The notes: generated from the sequence alone by a model not told the origin. 51,139 bases of DNA from UMGS172 sp045647525 (GCA_045647525.1 JAZRMK010000016.1:1-51139); one strand, 5' to 3'; positions 1 to 8,213 are shown, counted from the first letter of the stretch. A program made the numbers and translations.

Positions 1-1
1 G

Positions 2-352
2 CTTGAAGATCAGCAGATTATAGCTGCCGGTATGGGTGTGGCAGTCGGGGAGGTTTACGGTATCGCAACCTTCTATGCACAGTGTGCACTCTCTCCCAAG
101 GGTAAGTACAATATTTCGGTCTGCTTGGGCACTGCTTGCTACGTAAAGGGCGCGCAGAAACTTATTGACAGACTTAGTGAGGTACTCGGAATTCAGGCAG
201 GCGAATGCACTGCTGACGGTAGATTCTCTTTGGAGGCTTGCCGTTGCATCGGTGCTTGCGGTCTTGCACCTGTTCTTACTGTTAATGAAGACGTTTACGG
301 TCGCCTTACCGAAAAGGATATCGACGACATTATTGCTAAATACGTTGACTAA
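2..352 (+). CDS. hydC: Hydrogenase gamma subunit HydC (NuoE-like [2Fe-2S] protein), 5' end missing
   Basis: The reading frame is open from base 2, so the gene begins before the window; the ATG at 32 is internal. The protein is a thioredoxin-fold [2Fe-2S] subunit of the NuoE/HydC/HndA family, which passes electrons between the flavin subunit and the hydrogenase. The usual EVYGIATFYAQ stretch is followed by the four cluster cysteines, as CLGTACYVKGA and then CRCIGACGLAP. Two genes of the same enzyme, hydB and hydA, lie further down the same strand, but six regulatory-type genes come between. The missing N-terminus should be a helical segment of roughly 45 residues. Confidence 0.93.
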   Translation, partial: LEDQQIIAAGMGVAVGEVYGIATFYAQCALSPKGKYNISVCLGTACYVKGAQKLIDRLSEVLGIQAGECTADGRFSLEACRCIGACGLAPVLTVNEDVYGRLTEKDIDDIIAKYVD

Positions 353-372
353 ATAAAAAAAGGAAACCGAAA

Positions 373-726
373 ATGAAAATCAGCACTTTAAAAGATTTGA
401 TTTCGGCCGAAGTTTTGTGTGGAGCCGATAAATTGGAAAATGACATCAAATCGGCCTTCGGAAGCGATATGATGAGTGATGTTCTGGCATACGTCAGGGA
501 TCAGGCCGTGTTGCTTACCGGACTTGTCAATGCGCAGGTAATCAGAACGGCTGAAATGATGGATATGATGTGCATTGTTTTCGTTCGTTCAAAGAGACCT
601 ACGGAGGATATGGTTGAGTTGGCAAAGGAAAGCGGTATTGTACTGCTTGCGACCGACAAACGTATGTTTGAAACCTGCGGTATTCTTTATGCAAACGGAC
701 TGACGGGAAGCGGTGAGAATGTATGA
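373..726 (+). CDS. DRTGG-domain protein, first copy
   Basis: A 117-residue soluble protein resembling stand-alone DRTGG domains, a small alpha/beta fold also found in phosphotransacetylases and CBS-DRTGG proteins and thought to bind nucleotides or regulatory ligands. The segment from LLTGLVNAQVIRTAEMMD to VLLATDKRMFETC has the family pattern: a ligand-loop-like strand, then a repeated strand-helix unit. It has no catalytic motif. It starts 20 bases after hydC and its last four bases overlap the next start (ATGA), so it is translated with the RsbW-like ATPase. A second copy lies at 2454-2780. Such genes recur beside Clostridia [FeFe] hydrogenases, but their function is not established. Confidence 0.75.
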   Translation: MKISTLKDLISAEVLCGADKLENDIKSAFGSDMMSDVLAYVRDQAVLLTGLVNAQVIRTAEMMDMMCIVFVRSKRPTEDMVELAKESGIVLLATDKRMFETCGILYANGLTGSGENV

Positions 727-1145
727 CCGAACCGTTAAAATTTCATTTCGAAGTTGATGGCAAAAACTTTACCTCTGCGGGTCAGGCATCGGTTATGGTT
801 AAAAAGAATCTTCGCCAGTTGGGGATTAACCCTGAAACCATTCGTCGTGTGTCTATCGCGATGTATGAAGGTGAGATCAATATGGTGATTCATGCAGGTG
901 GCGGCGTTGCAGATGTCTTGGTCTACGAACACTGTATAAGAATCATACTTACCGATGAAGGTCCCGGTATAGCCAATGTTGAAATGGCTATGAAGGAAGG
1001 GTTTTCTACCGCCCCGGATAATATTCGCTCGTTAGGGTTCGGTGCCGGCATGGGTTTGCCAAATATGAAACGATATGCCGACGAAATGGACATAGAAACC
1101 GAACTCGGAAAAGGAACGAAGATTACAATGGTTGTAAACTTCTGA
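723..1145 (+). CDS. RsbW-like GHKL ATPase (anti-sigma-factor-type Ser/Thr kinase)
   Basis: A 140-residue stand-alone HATPase_c domain of the RsbW/SpoIIAB type. The N box is YEGEINMVIHA, with the E and N that bind Mg-ATP. G1 is DEGPGI and G2 is GFGAGMGLPNMKRYAD; GTKITMVV closes the fold. It has no sensor, membrane or phosphoacceptor-His domain. RsbW proteins phosphorylate anti-sigma antagonists or hold sigma factors, so a partner-switching role is possible, but no STAS partner or sigma factor lies nearby. The start overlaps the DRTGG stop by ATGA. HydS follows 30 bases later, which suggests a role in hydrogen or redox signalling. Confidence 0.8.
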   Translation: MTEPLKFHFEVDGKNFTSAGQASVMVKKNLRQLGINPETIRRVSIAMYEGEINMVIHAGGGVADVLVYEHCIRIILTDEGPGIANVEMAMKEGFSTAPDNIRSLGFGAGMGLPNMKRYADEMDIETELGKGTKITMVVNF

Positions 1146-1175
1146 TTCGCAAGACTTTAAGGACGGTTGATTAAA

Positions 1176-2447
1176 ATGAATACATATCAGCATTCGGTAA
1201 TGCTTGACCGTGAAAGATGTACCGGCTGTACTATGTGTCTTAAACACTGCCCGACCGAAGCCATTCGTGTACGAGACGGCCACGCTGTCATTGATTCTGA
1301 CAGGTGCATTGATTGTGGTGAATGTATCAGAGTATGTCCCCACAGAGCAAAGAGAGCTGATTGCAATAAGCTTGAAAATTTAAATGCTTTTAAATGGCGA
1401 ATTGCATTACCGGCTCCCACGCTTTACGGTCAGTTTGAAGAACTGGGTGATATCGATTATGTCTTGCAAGGTCTTCTTGATATAGGCTTTAACGATGTTT
1501 GTGAGGTTTCCCAAGCAGCTGAAATCGTTTCGGAGTATACAAGAATTTTTATCAAAACAGAGGGTATAAAGAAGCCGGTTATCAGCTCGGCGTGCCCTGT
1601 TATAGCAAGACTTATTGCATTAAGATTTCCTTATTTGAAGGACAACTTGATGCCGATTTTGCCTCCTATGGAAATCGCCGCAAAAATGGCAAGGGAAAAG
1701 GCGAAGAGAGAGCATCCTGAGTTTAAGGATGAAGATATCGGCGTCTGCTTTATTTCACCGTGCCCTGCAAAAACAAGTTATGTCAAAAACGGGTTCGGGG
1801 AATACAAGAGCCAAATTGATATGGTTGTTTCCATCAACGATATATATTTTATGCTCATCAATATGATGAAGCGTGATAAAACGCCTCTGCCGGTTTCCCG
1901 TTCGGGAATGATAGGCATAAGCTGGGCCACCTCGGGTGGTGAGGCTACGGCAATTTTTAATGATAAGTACTTGGCTGCCGACGGCATCGAGAACGTTATA
2001 AAAATGCTTGACCAGATAGAAGACGGAACGATTCCAAAGTTGGAGTTTATTGAGCTCAATGCCTGTACCGGAGGTTGTGTCGGTGGTGTTATGACTGTGG
2101 AAAATCCGTTTATTGCAAAAGCAAGATTGCAGACGTTAAGGCGTTATCTGCCTGTGTCGCAAAACTTTTTGTCGGAAGACGAACCCTATATCCCGTCCGA
2201 TTGCTTCTTCACCGGTGTTCCTGATTACAAACCGATGACAAAGCTTAGCGACAATATAGGTGAGTCGATGAGAATGATGTCGGACATACAGAAACTCAGA
2301 GAAGATTTGCCCGGCACCGATTGCGGTGCTTGCGGTGCGCCCACCTGTCGTGCTTTGGCAGAGGACATTGTAAAGGGGCATAATTCGATAGAATCTTGTA
2401 TCGTTAGAAGATATCTTAACGACAAAAATCCGAATGAAAAAGGATGA
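1176..2447 (+). CDS. hydS: Sensory-type [FeFe] hydrogenase (HydS-like) with ferredoxin and C-terminal Fe-S domains
   Basis: Residues count from ATG 1176; AAGGA at 1159-1163 fits it better than an upstream TTG at 1167. Two [4Fe-4S] motifs come first (C15, C18, C21, C25 and C44, C47, C50, C54). The H-cluster domain follows: loop 1 is SSACP (C140), loop 2 is SPCPAK (C196, K199) and loop 3 is ELNACTGGC (C297, C301). A C-terminal Fe-S domain (DCGACGAPTC, C383, C386, C391) ends the protein. The proton-transfer Cys before the loop 1 ligand is Ala, and the loop 2 Met is Ser, as in putative sensory hydrogenases. HydS proteins often end in a PAS domain; none is present here. The role is probably H2 or redox sensing. 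Confidence 0.85.
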   Translation: MNTYQHSVMLDRERCTGCTMCLKHCPTEAIRVRDGHAVIDSDRCIDCGECIRVCPHRAKRADCNKLENLNAFKWRIALPAPTLYGQFEELGDIDYVLQGLLDIGFNDVCEVSQAAEIVSEYTRIFIKTEGIKKPVISSACPVIARLIALRFPYLKDNLMPILPPMEIAAKMAREKAKREHPEFKDEDIGVCFISPCPAKTSYVKNGFGEYKSQIDMVVSINDIYFMLINMMKRDKTPLPVSRSGMIGISWATSGGEATAIFNDKYLAADGIENVIKMLDQIEDGTIPKLEFIELNACTGGCVGGVMTVENPFIAKARLQTLRRYLPVSQNFLSEDEPYIPSDCFFTGVPDYKPMTKLSDNIGESMRMMSDIQKLREDLPGTDCGACGAPTCRALAEDIVKGHNSIESCIVRRYLNDKNPNEKG

Positions 2448-2453
2448 AAGATA

Positions 2454-2780
2454 ATGACAGTAGAGCAAATTTCCGAGAAGTTAGGTCTTAAAGCTGTTAC
2501 TGTAAGTGACGCTTCGAGAGAAGTTAACGGTGTTTATATCGGTGACCTGCTTAGTTGGGTTATGGGACGTGCGGTTGCGGATAATATCTGGATAACTATT
2601 ATGTCCAATATCAATATCGTTGCTGTTGCTGCTTTGGTAGATGTTTCCTGCATTATCTTGGCTGAGGAAGTTCAAATTGACGAGGATGTCAAAAACATCG
2701 CTGTGGAGAAGGGCATCAACATCTATACCTCTTCAAAAACGGCATACGAATTGGCGACTCTGTTGTCGAACGTCTTATAA
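2454..2780 (+). CDS. DRTGG-domain protein, second copy
   Basis: A 108-residue protein of the same fold as the first DRTGG gene of the operon, but well diverged. The segment IWITIMSNINIVAVAALVD aligns with the ligand-loop region of the first copy, and INIYTSSKTAYELATLL with its last strand and helix. The N-terminus (VEQISEKLGLKAV) is like that seen in HPr-kinase-type DRTGG domains. There are no catalytic residues. It starts seven bases after hydS and its TAA overlaps the next ATG by one base (TAATG), so it is translated with the PHP protein. The two copies might form a heterodimer or bind different ligands. Confidence 0.72.
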   Translation: MTVEQISEKLGLKAVTVSDASREVNGVYIGDLLSWVMGRAVADNIWITIMSNINIVAVAALVDVSCIILAEEVQIDEDVKNIAVEKGINIYTSSKTAYELATLLSNVL

Positions 2781-3517
2781 TGAGCCGCTATTATTACGAT
2801 TTTCACATTCATTCCTGCCTCTCTCCTTGTGCTGATAATGATATGACTCCTGCCAATATTGCCGGAATGGCAACGATTGCAGGGCTTCAAATTGTGGCGC
2901 TGACAGACCATAACACTGTCAAGAACTGCCCTGCTTTCTTTAAAGCTGCAAAGCAGCAGGGAATTGTCGCGATAGCAGGTATGGAACTGACAACATCGGA
3001 GGATATACATGTTGTCTGTCTTTTCGAAACATTAGAAGAGGCAATAGAATTTGGAAATGAGATAGAGAAGCACAGGATACTTATAAAAAACCGAGTTGAT
3101 ATCTTCGGCGAGCAGTTGATTATGGATGAAGAAGATAATGTGATAGGAACGGAAGAGCATCTTCTTTCCAACGCTACTGATATTTCGTATGATGATGTTC
3201 CCGAACTTGTAAAACGGTTTAGAGGTGTTTGTTATCCTGCGCATATAGACAGGCAGATGAACGGTGTTGTCTACACCTTGGGCACTCTGCCGGAAACACC
3301 GAAATTTAACTGTGTTGAGTTTCACGATGGCAGTAATATTTCGGAATACTGCAAAAAAATCCCTGCGGTTAATGGTAAAATACATTTGGTTAGTTCCGAT
3401 GCGCATTTCCTTTGGGATATAAGGGATGCCGAATGGCACTTAGAGATAGATGATGAACCTTATAGCAGTGATTTAGTGCGTCGCAAATTATTTGAAAAGT
3501 TGAGGTGTGAACTTTGA
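2780..3517 (+). CDS. PHP-domain metal-dependent phosphoesterase
   Basis: A 245-residue PHP (polymerase and histidinol phosphatase) domain protein. The metal-site residues appear complete: HIH (H9, H11), D19, D43-H44 in LTDHNT, E69 in GMEL, H77, H155 and D157 in YPAHID, and D207-H209 in SSDAH. Relatives hydrolyse phosphomonoesters or nucleotide 3',5'-bisphosphates; the substrate here is unknown. It is joined to the preceding DRTGG gene by a one-base overlap and to the next ATPase by a TTGA overlap, so the three are co-translated. Pairing a phosphatase with two kinase-type ATPases suggests a phosphorylation or nucleotide-signal switch, which is inference. Confidence 0.85.
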   Translation: MSRYYYDFHIHSCLSPCADNDMTPANIAGMATIAGLQIVALTDHNTVKNCPAFFKAAKQQGIVAIAGMELTTSEDIHVVCLFETLEEAIEFGNEIEKHRILIKNRVDIFGEQLIMDEEDNVIGTEEHLLSNATDISYDDVPELVKRFRGVCYPAHIDRQMNGVVYTLGTLPETPKFNCVEFHDGSNISEYCKKIPAVNGKIHLVSSDAHFLWDIRDAEWHLEIDDEPYSSDLVRRKLFEKLRCEL

Positions 3518-4056
3518 AGGAATTATCGCTTAATATTCTTGATATTGCCGAAAATTCAATACGCGCTAAGGCAAAGAATATAGGAATAATCATCACGGAA
3601 ACGGATGAAACGATAAAGGTTGACATTTCCGATGACGGCTGCGGAATGACCGAGGAGTTCATAATCAATATAACAAATCCGTTTTGGACGACGCGTAAGA
3701 CAAGAAACGTTGGGTTAGGGCTTCCTCTTTTGAAAATGGAAGCTGAAATGACCGGCGGTTATGTAGAAATAAAGTCACAGCACGAAAGCGAAGACCCGAT
3801 TAACCACGGTACAGTTACCACGGCTCTGTTTTACAAAAACCATATTGATACAACGCCGTTGGGCGATATCGTATCTACTATTGTTACGCTTATTCAATGC
3901 AACCCGAAACGCGATTTTTTGTTCAGACACATAATGCCTGACAAGACGGTTTCTCTTGACACAAGAGAGATGCGTGAGCAGTTAGGGTCTGTACCGCTTA
4001 ATAACCCTGAGGTCGTATGGTGGATGAAGGGTTATCTCAAAGAGCAGTACGCATAA
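3514..4056 (+). CDS. Stand-alone GHKL (histidine-kinase-like) ATPase
   Basis: A 180-residue protein starting at TTG 3514, with GAGGTG about eight bases upstream and the start overlapping the PHP stop. It is an HATPase_c domain without a sensor or HisKA domain. The N box is ILDIAENSIRAKA, G1 is DDGCGM, the F-box region is NPFWTTRKTRNVG and G2 is GLGLPLLKMEAEMTGG. The C-terminal 60 residues (from TPLGDIV) form an extra region I cannot assign. It is the last signalling gene before hndB, after a gap of 40 bases. It could act as a kinase on a protein not encoded here, or as an ATP-dependent partner switch. Confidence 0.8.
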   Translation: MKELSLNILDIAENSIRAKAKNIGIIITETDETIKVDISDDGCGMTEEFIINITNPFWTTRKTRNVGLGLPLLKMEAEMTGGYVEIKSQHESEDPINHGTVTTALFYKNHIDTTPLGDIVSTIVTLIQCNPKRDFLFRHIMPDKTVSLDTREMREQLGSVPLNNPEVVWWMKGYLKEQYA

Positions 4057-4096
4057 ATAAATAGTTAATAAATCATTTCAGAAAGGATAGATAATT

Positions 4097-4468
4097 ATGA
4101 AGTCATTGGCAGAACTCGCAGCCATCAGAGACAAGATGAAGAATAAGGTTGTTCTTCGTGAGGGCGCAAACGAAACAAGAGTTGTTGTAGGCATGGCAAC
4201 CTGCGGTATTGCAGCAGGAGCACGCCCCGTTCTCAACGCTTTTGTGGAGGGCATTACCAAGGCAGGTCTTGCTGACAAGATCACTGTTACCCAAACGGGT
4301 TGTATCGGCATTTGTCAGTATGAGCCTATTGTCGAGATTTATGAATCCGACAAGGAAAAGGTTACTTATGTTAAAATGACTCCTGAGAAGGTTGATAAGG
4401 TTATTGAAAAGCACCTTAAAGGCGGTCAGGTTGTAGCAGATTATACAATTAGCGATATCAAGGGTTAA
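4097..4468 (+). CDS. hndB: HndB-like thioredoxin-fold [2Fe-2S] subunit of the hydrogenase complex
   Basis: A 123-residue protein like HndB of NADP-reducing hydrogenase, a (2Fe-2S) ferredoxin-like small subunit. The first cluster loop is MATCGIAAGARP and the second is TGCIGICQYEP. Only three cysteines are visible (C36, C69, C73), because the second Cys of the first loop is replaced; this may be normal for the subfamily. The N-terminus is a helix starting MKSLAELAAIRDKMK. AAAGGA lies about nine bases upstream. It sits 18 bases before hydB, whose own N-terminus is a related domain with all four cysteines. The role is electron transfer within the complex. Confidence 0.85.
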   Translation: MKSLAELAAIRDKMKNKVVLREGANETRVVVGMATCGIAAGARPVLNAFVEGITKAGLADKITVTQTGCIGICQYEPIVEIYESDKEKVTYVKMTPEKVDKVIEKHLKGGQVVADYTISDIKG

Positions 4469-4486
4469 TCTTAGGAGGTAATATTT

Positions 4487-6310
4487 ATGATTCGTGCACA
4501 AGTTCTTATTTGTGGCGGTACAGGATGCACCTCTTCGGGAAGCGTTGCAATTCAGGAAGCTTTTAAACAGCAGATTGAAGCAAACGGTCTTGCCGAGGAA
4601 GTGAAAATCGTTCAGACCGGTTGTTCCGGTCTTTGCGCTTTGGGTCCTGTCGTCATTGTTTATCCCGATGGTACTTTTTACAGCCGTGTTACAGAGGAAG
4701 ATGTTAAGGAAATCGTTTCTGAGCATCTTCTCAAAGGACGTGTCGTTGAGCGCTTGGTTTACAGCGATACAGGCAAAGAAGTAGCTGATGTTAAAGAAGT
4801 TTCTCTTAACGATACTGCTTTCTACCGTTCGCAGATGCGTGTTGCTCTTCGTAACTGTGGTGTTATCAATCCCGAAAACATCGATGAGTACATTGCAATG
4901 GACGGTTATCAGGCACTCGGTAAGGTGCTTACCGAGATGACTCCTGAACAGGTTATTGATGTTATTCTTGATTCCGGTCTCCGTGGTCGTGGCGGTGCAG
5001 GCTTCCCCACAGGTAAAAAATGGCAGTTGGCACGCGTCCTCGTTCCCGATGCAGACAAAAAATATGTAGCATGTAACGCTGACGAAGGTGACCCCGGTGC
5101 ATTTATGGACCGTTCTGTTCTTGAAGGCGATCCCCATGCTCTTATCGAAGCTATGGCTATCGCAGCTTATGCTATCGGTGCAAATCAGGGCTTCGTTTAT
5201 GTCCGTGCAGAGTATCCTATCGCTGTTAATCGTTTGCAGATCGCTATTGATCAGGCTCGCGAATACGGTTTGCTCGGCAAGGATATCTTCGGTACAGGTT
5301 TTGATTTTGATATGGACATTCGTCTTGGCGCGGGTGCATTCGTTTGCGGTGAGGAAACTGCTCTTATGACCTCTATCGAAGGTCATCGTGGTGAGCCTCG
5401 TCCTCGTCCTCCTTTCCCCGCTGTTAAGGGTCTTTTCGGTAAGCCGACCGTTCTCAACAACGTTGAGACCTATGCTAATATCCCCAGAATAATTTTGAAT
5501 GGTGCCGATTGGTTCAAGTCTATCGGAACAGAGAAATCAAAGGGTACCAAGGTATTTGCTTTGGGCGGTAACATTGAGCATACCGGACTTGTTGAAGTTC
5601 CTATGGGTACTACACTCCGTCAGATCGTTGAGGAAATCGGCGGCGGTATCCCCAATGGCAAAAAGTTTAAGGCGGCGCAGACCGGTGGTCCTTCCGGCGG
5701 TTGTATCCCTGCATCTTATCTTGATATTCCCATCGACTACGATAACCTCTTGGAAATTGGCTCTATGATGGGTTCCGGCGGTCTTATTGTTATGGATGAA
5801 GACAGCTGTATGGTCGACATTGCAAAATTCTTCCTTGAATTTACTGTTGATGAGTCTTGCGGTAAGTGTACTCCTTGCCGTATCGGTACTAAGAGACTTC
5901 TTGAAATGCTTGACAATATTACCAAAGGCAAGGCTACTTTGGAAGATCTCGACAAAATGGAAGAACTCTGTTACTACATTAAGAAGAACGCTCTTTGCGG
6001 TCTTGGACAAACTGCTCCTAACCCCGTTCTTTCGACTCTCCGTTATTTCCGTGACGAGTATGTAGCTCACATTGTTGATAAGAAGTGTCCCGCAGGCGTA
6101 TGTAAGAGTCTCCTTCAATATAGCATTGTTAAGGATAAGTGCTTCGGTTGCGGTATGTGCGCAAAAGCTTGTCCCACCGGTGCGATTGTTAAAACCGATT
6201 ATGTTGCTCCCGGCAAGAAACTGCCTGCTTTCGAGATCGATACTGCAAAGTGCGTAAAGTGCGGTGCATGTATTGGTACATGTAAGTTCAAGGCAATTAT
6301 CAAGGGTTAA
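4487..6310 (+). CDS. hydB: Bifurcating hydrogenase beta subunit HydB (NuoF-like, FMN/NAD and Fe-S)
   Basis: A 607-residue flavin subunit that exchanges electrons between NAD(H), ferredoxin and HydA. Domains in order: a thioredoxin-like [2Fe-2S] domain (C9, C14, C46, C50); the NuoF core with the FMN/NADH glycine loop GRGGAGFPTGKKW (about 167-179), CNADEGDPGAFMDR and GAGAFVCGEETAL; the N3-type cluster (C458, C461, C464, C504); and two C-terminal [4Fe-4S] motifs (C552, C555, C558, C562 and C589, C592, C595, C599). This layout is that of HydB/HndC rather than respiratory NuoF. AGGAGG precedes the ATG, and hydA follows after 18 bases. Length and motifs are complete. Confidence 0.95.
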   Translation: MIRAQVLICGGTGCTSSGSVAIQEAFKQQIEANGLAEEVKIVQTGCSGLCALGPVVIVYPDGTFYSRVTEEDVKEIVSEHLLKGRVVERLVYSDTGKEVADVKEVSLNDTAFYRSQMRVALRNCGVINPENIDEYIAMDGYQALGKVLTEMTPEQVIDVILDSGLRGRGGAGFPTGKKWQLARVLVPDADKKYVACNADEGDPGAFMDRSVLEGDPHALIEAMAIAAYAIGANQGFVYVRAEYPIAVNRLQIAIDQAREYGLLGKDIFGTGFDFDMDIRLGAGAFVCGEETALMTSIEGHRGEPRPRPPFPAVKGLFGKPTVLNNVETYANIPRIILNGADWFKSIGTEKSKGTKVFALGGNIEHTGLVEVPMGTTLRQIVEEIGGGIPNGKKFKAAQTGGPSGGCIPASYLDIPIDYDNLLEIGSMMGSGGLIVMDEDSCMVDIAKFFLEFTVDESCGKCTPCRIGTKRLLEMLDNITKGKATLEDLDKMEELCYYIKKNALCGLGQTAPNPVLSTLRYFRDEYVAHIVDKKCPAGVCKSLLQYSIVKDKCFGCGMCAKACPTGAIVKTDYVAPGKKLPAFEIDTAKCVKCGACIGTCKFKAIIKG

Positions 6311-6328
6311 GGAAAGGAGATGCCTACA

Positions 6329-8086
6329 ATGGAAAAGATGATAAATTTAAAAATCAACGGTATGGATGTCTCTGTACCTGCCGGTTCTACTATTCTTGAA
6401 GCAGCAAGACAGGTTGGAATTGAAATTCCTACTCTCTGCTTTATGAAGGAAATGAACGAGATCGGTGCTTGCCGTATCTGTGTTGTTGAGGTCAACGAAG
6501 GCCGCGGTTTCAGAATTGTTGCTTCCTGCGTTTACCCCGTAACAGAAGGTATGGAGGTTAAGACCAATTCCGTTGCTGTTCAGAAGTCGAGAAAGATGAC
6601 TCTTGAACTCTTGCTTTCAACACACGATAGAAAGTGTCTTTCTTGCGTGCGTTCAGGCAACTGTGAGTTCCAGAAACTTTGTAACGACTACGGTATTGAG
6701 GACGAAGGCAAGTTTGACGGTGATAAGCCCGTTTATACTATTGATGATTCAGCTCCTCATATGATCCGCGACAACAACAAGTGCGTTCTTTGCCGTCGTT
6801 GTGTTGCCGCATGTAAGGCTCAGCACGTTAGCGTTATCGGTGCTAATGACCGTGGTATTGACACCAACATCGCTTGTGGATTTGATAAAGGCTTGGCAGA
6901 AGTTGGTTGCGTATCCTGCGGCCAGTGTATTGTAAACTGCCCGACCGGTGCTCTCTCCGAAAAGGATGACACCGATAAGGTATTTGAAGCATTGAGCGAT
7001 CCTGAGAAAATCGTTATCGTTCAGACTGCTCCCGCAGTTCGTGCCGCCCTCGGCGAAGAGTTCGGCATGGAAATCGGCACAGGCGTTGAGGGTAAAATGG
7101 TTGCTGCTCTTCGCCGTTTGGGCTTTGACAAGGTGTTCGATACCGACGTTGCAGCTGACCTCACAATTATGGAAGAGGGAACCGAGTTCATCGACCGTGT
7201 AAAGAACGGCGGTGTACTCCCGATGATCACTTCTTGCTCACCCGGTTGGGTCAAGTTCTGCGAGATGTATCATCCTAATATGATTCCTAATCTTTCGTCC
7301 TGCAAATCTCCTCAGCAGATGTTCGGTGCAGTATTGAAAACATACTATGCTGAAAAGAACGGCATCGATCCCAAGAACATCGTTTCTGTATCGGTCATGC
7401 CCTGTACTGCTAAGAAGTTCGAAATTTTGCGTGACGATGAAGCTGCCGCTGGTCTTCCTGACCTCGACATCACCATCACCACCCGTGAGCTTGCTCGTAT
7501 GATCAAGCGTGCTCGCATCGAGTTTACCAAGCTCCCCGATGAGAAGTTCGATTCTCCCTTGGGCGATGCTACCGGTGCAGGCGTTATCTTCGGTGCTACC
7601 GGCGGTGTTATGGAAGCAGCTCTCCGTACCGTTGCGGAGGTTTTGGAAGGCAAGACTATTGAGAATGTTGATTACCATGCAGTTCGCGGTACTGCTGCTG
7701 TTAAGGAAGCTACTGTTAACGTTGCTGGTATGGATGTAAACATCTGTGTAGTAAGCGGCCTTGAAGATGTTCATAAGGTACTTACCGCTGTTGAAAACGG
7801 CGAGAAGAACTATCACTTCATTGAGGTTATGTGCTGTCCCGGCGGCTGCGTAAACGGCGGTGGTCAGCCTATTCAGCCTACTTCTGTTCGTCAGACTGTT
7901 GACATCAAGGCTCTTCGTGCATCTGCTCTTTACAGCTACGATGCAGGTAACACTCTCAGGAAATCACACGAAAGCCCTGTTATTAAGGCTCTCTATGATG
8001 AGTATTTTGAGAAACCCGGCAGCCATAAGGCACATAAGATTCTTCACACCTCTTATGTTGACCGTTCCAAAGATGTTATTAAGTAA
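6329..8086 (+). CDS. hydA: [FeFe] hydrogenase catalytic subunit HydA of the multimeric complex
   Basis: The ATG at 6329 is chosen because AAAGGAG (6313-6319) touches the ATG at 6320 but is nine bases from 6329; this gives 585 residues. Domains: a plant-type [2Fe-2S] domain (C37, C48, C51, C67), a His-ligated [4Fe-4S] region (HDRKCLSCVRSGNC), two [4Fe-4S] motifs (CVLCRRCVAAC and CVSCGQCIVNC), then the H-cluster domain. Loop 1 is ITSCSPGW (C303-S304), loop 2 is MPCTAKKFE (C359, K362) and loop 3 is EVMCCPGGC (C502, C503, C507). The classical CC pair of loop 1 is CS, and the Ala of MACPGGC is Cys. It evolves or oxidises H2 with HydB and HydC. A terminator follows. Confidence 0.95.
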   Translation: MEKMINLKINGMDVSVPAGSTILEAARQVGIEIPTLCFMKEMNEIGACRICVVEVNEGRGFRIVASCVYPVTEGMEVKTNSVAVQKSRKMTLELLLSTHDRKCLSCVRSGNCEFQKLCNDYGIEDEGKFDGDKPVYTIDDSAPHMIRDNNKCVLCRRCVAACKAQHVSVIGANDRGIDTNIACGFDKGLAEVGCVSCGQCIVNCPTGALSEKDDTDKVFEALSDPEKIVIVQTAPAVRAALGEEFGMEIGTGVEGKMVAALRRLGFDKVFDTDVAADLTIMEEGTEFIDRVKNGGVLPMITSCSPGWVKFCEMYHPNMIPNLSSCKSPQQMFGAVLKTYYAEKNGIDPKNIVSVSVMPCTAKKFEILRDDEAAAGLPDLDITITTRELARMIKRARIEFTKLPDEKFDSPLGDATGAGVIFGATGGVMEAALRTVAEVLEGKTIENVDYHAVRGTAAVKEATVNVAGMDVNICVVSGLEDVHKVLTAVENGEKNYHFIEVMCCPGGCVNGGGQPIQPTSVRQTVDIKALRASALYSYDAGNTLRKSHESPVIKALYDEYFEKPGSHKAHKILHTSYVDRSKDVIK

Positions 8087-8109
8087 TATCTTTTAAAAAC
8101 GCAAATTTA

Positions 8110-8142
8110 CCCCATACCGTGAAAACGGTATGGGGTGTTTTG
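8110..8142 (+). terminator. Terminator after hydA
   Basis: An 11-bp perfect stem (CCCCATACCGT at 8110-8120 with its complement at 8125-8135), a GAAA loop and a T-rich tail. It ends the hydrogenase operon. Confidence 0.92.
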
Positions 8143-8213
8143 TTGTAAAAAAATAGTTGTTTTAATTTGTCTTATTGTGTGGTAAAATGTAATAAAGATA
8201 GGGGTGAGTGACG

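Noticed and set aside
4103..5386. 427-codon minus-strand open frame opposite hndB and hydB
   Set aside because: It is a mirror of strongly coding sequence on the plus strand, has no recognisable domain, and hydB is unambiguous.
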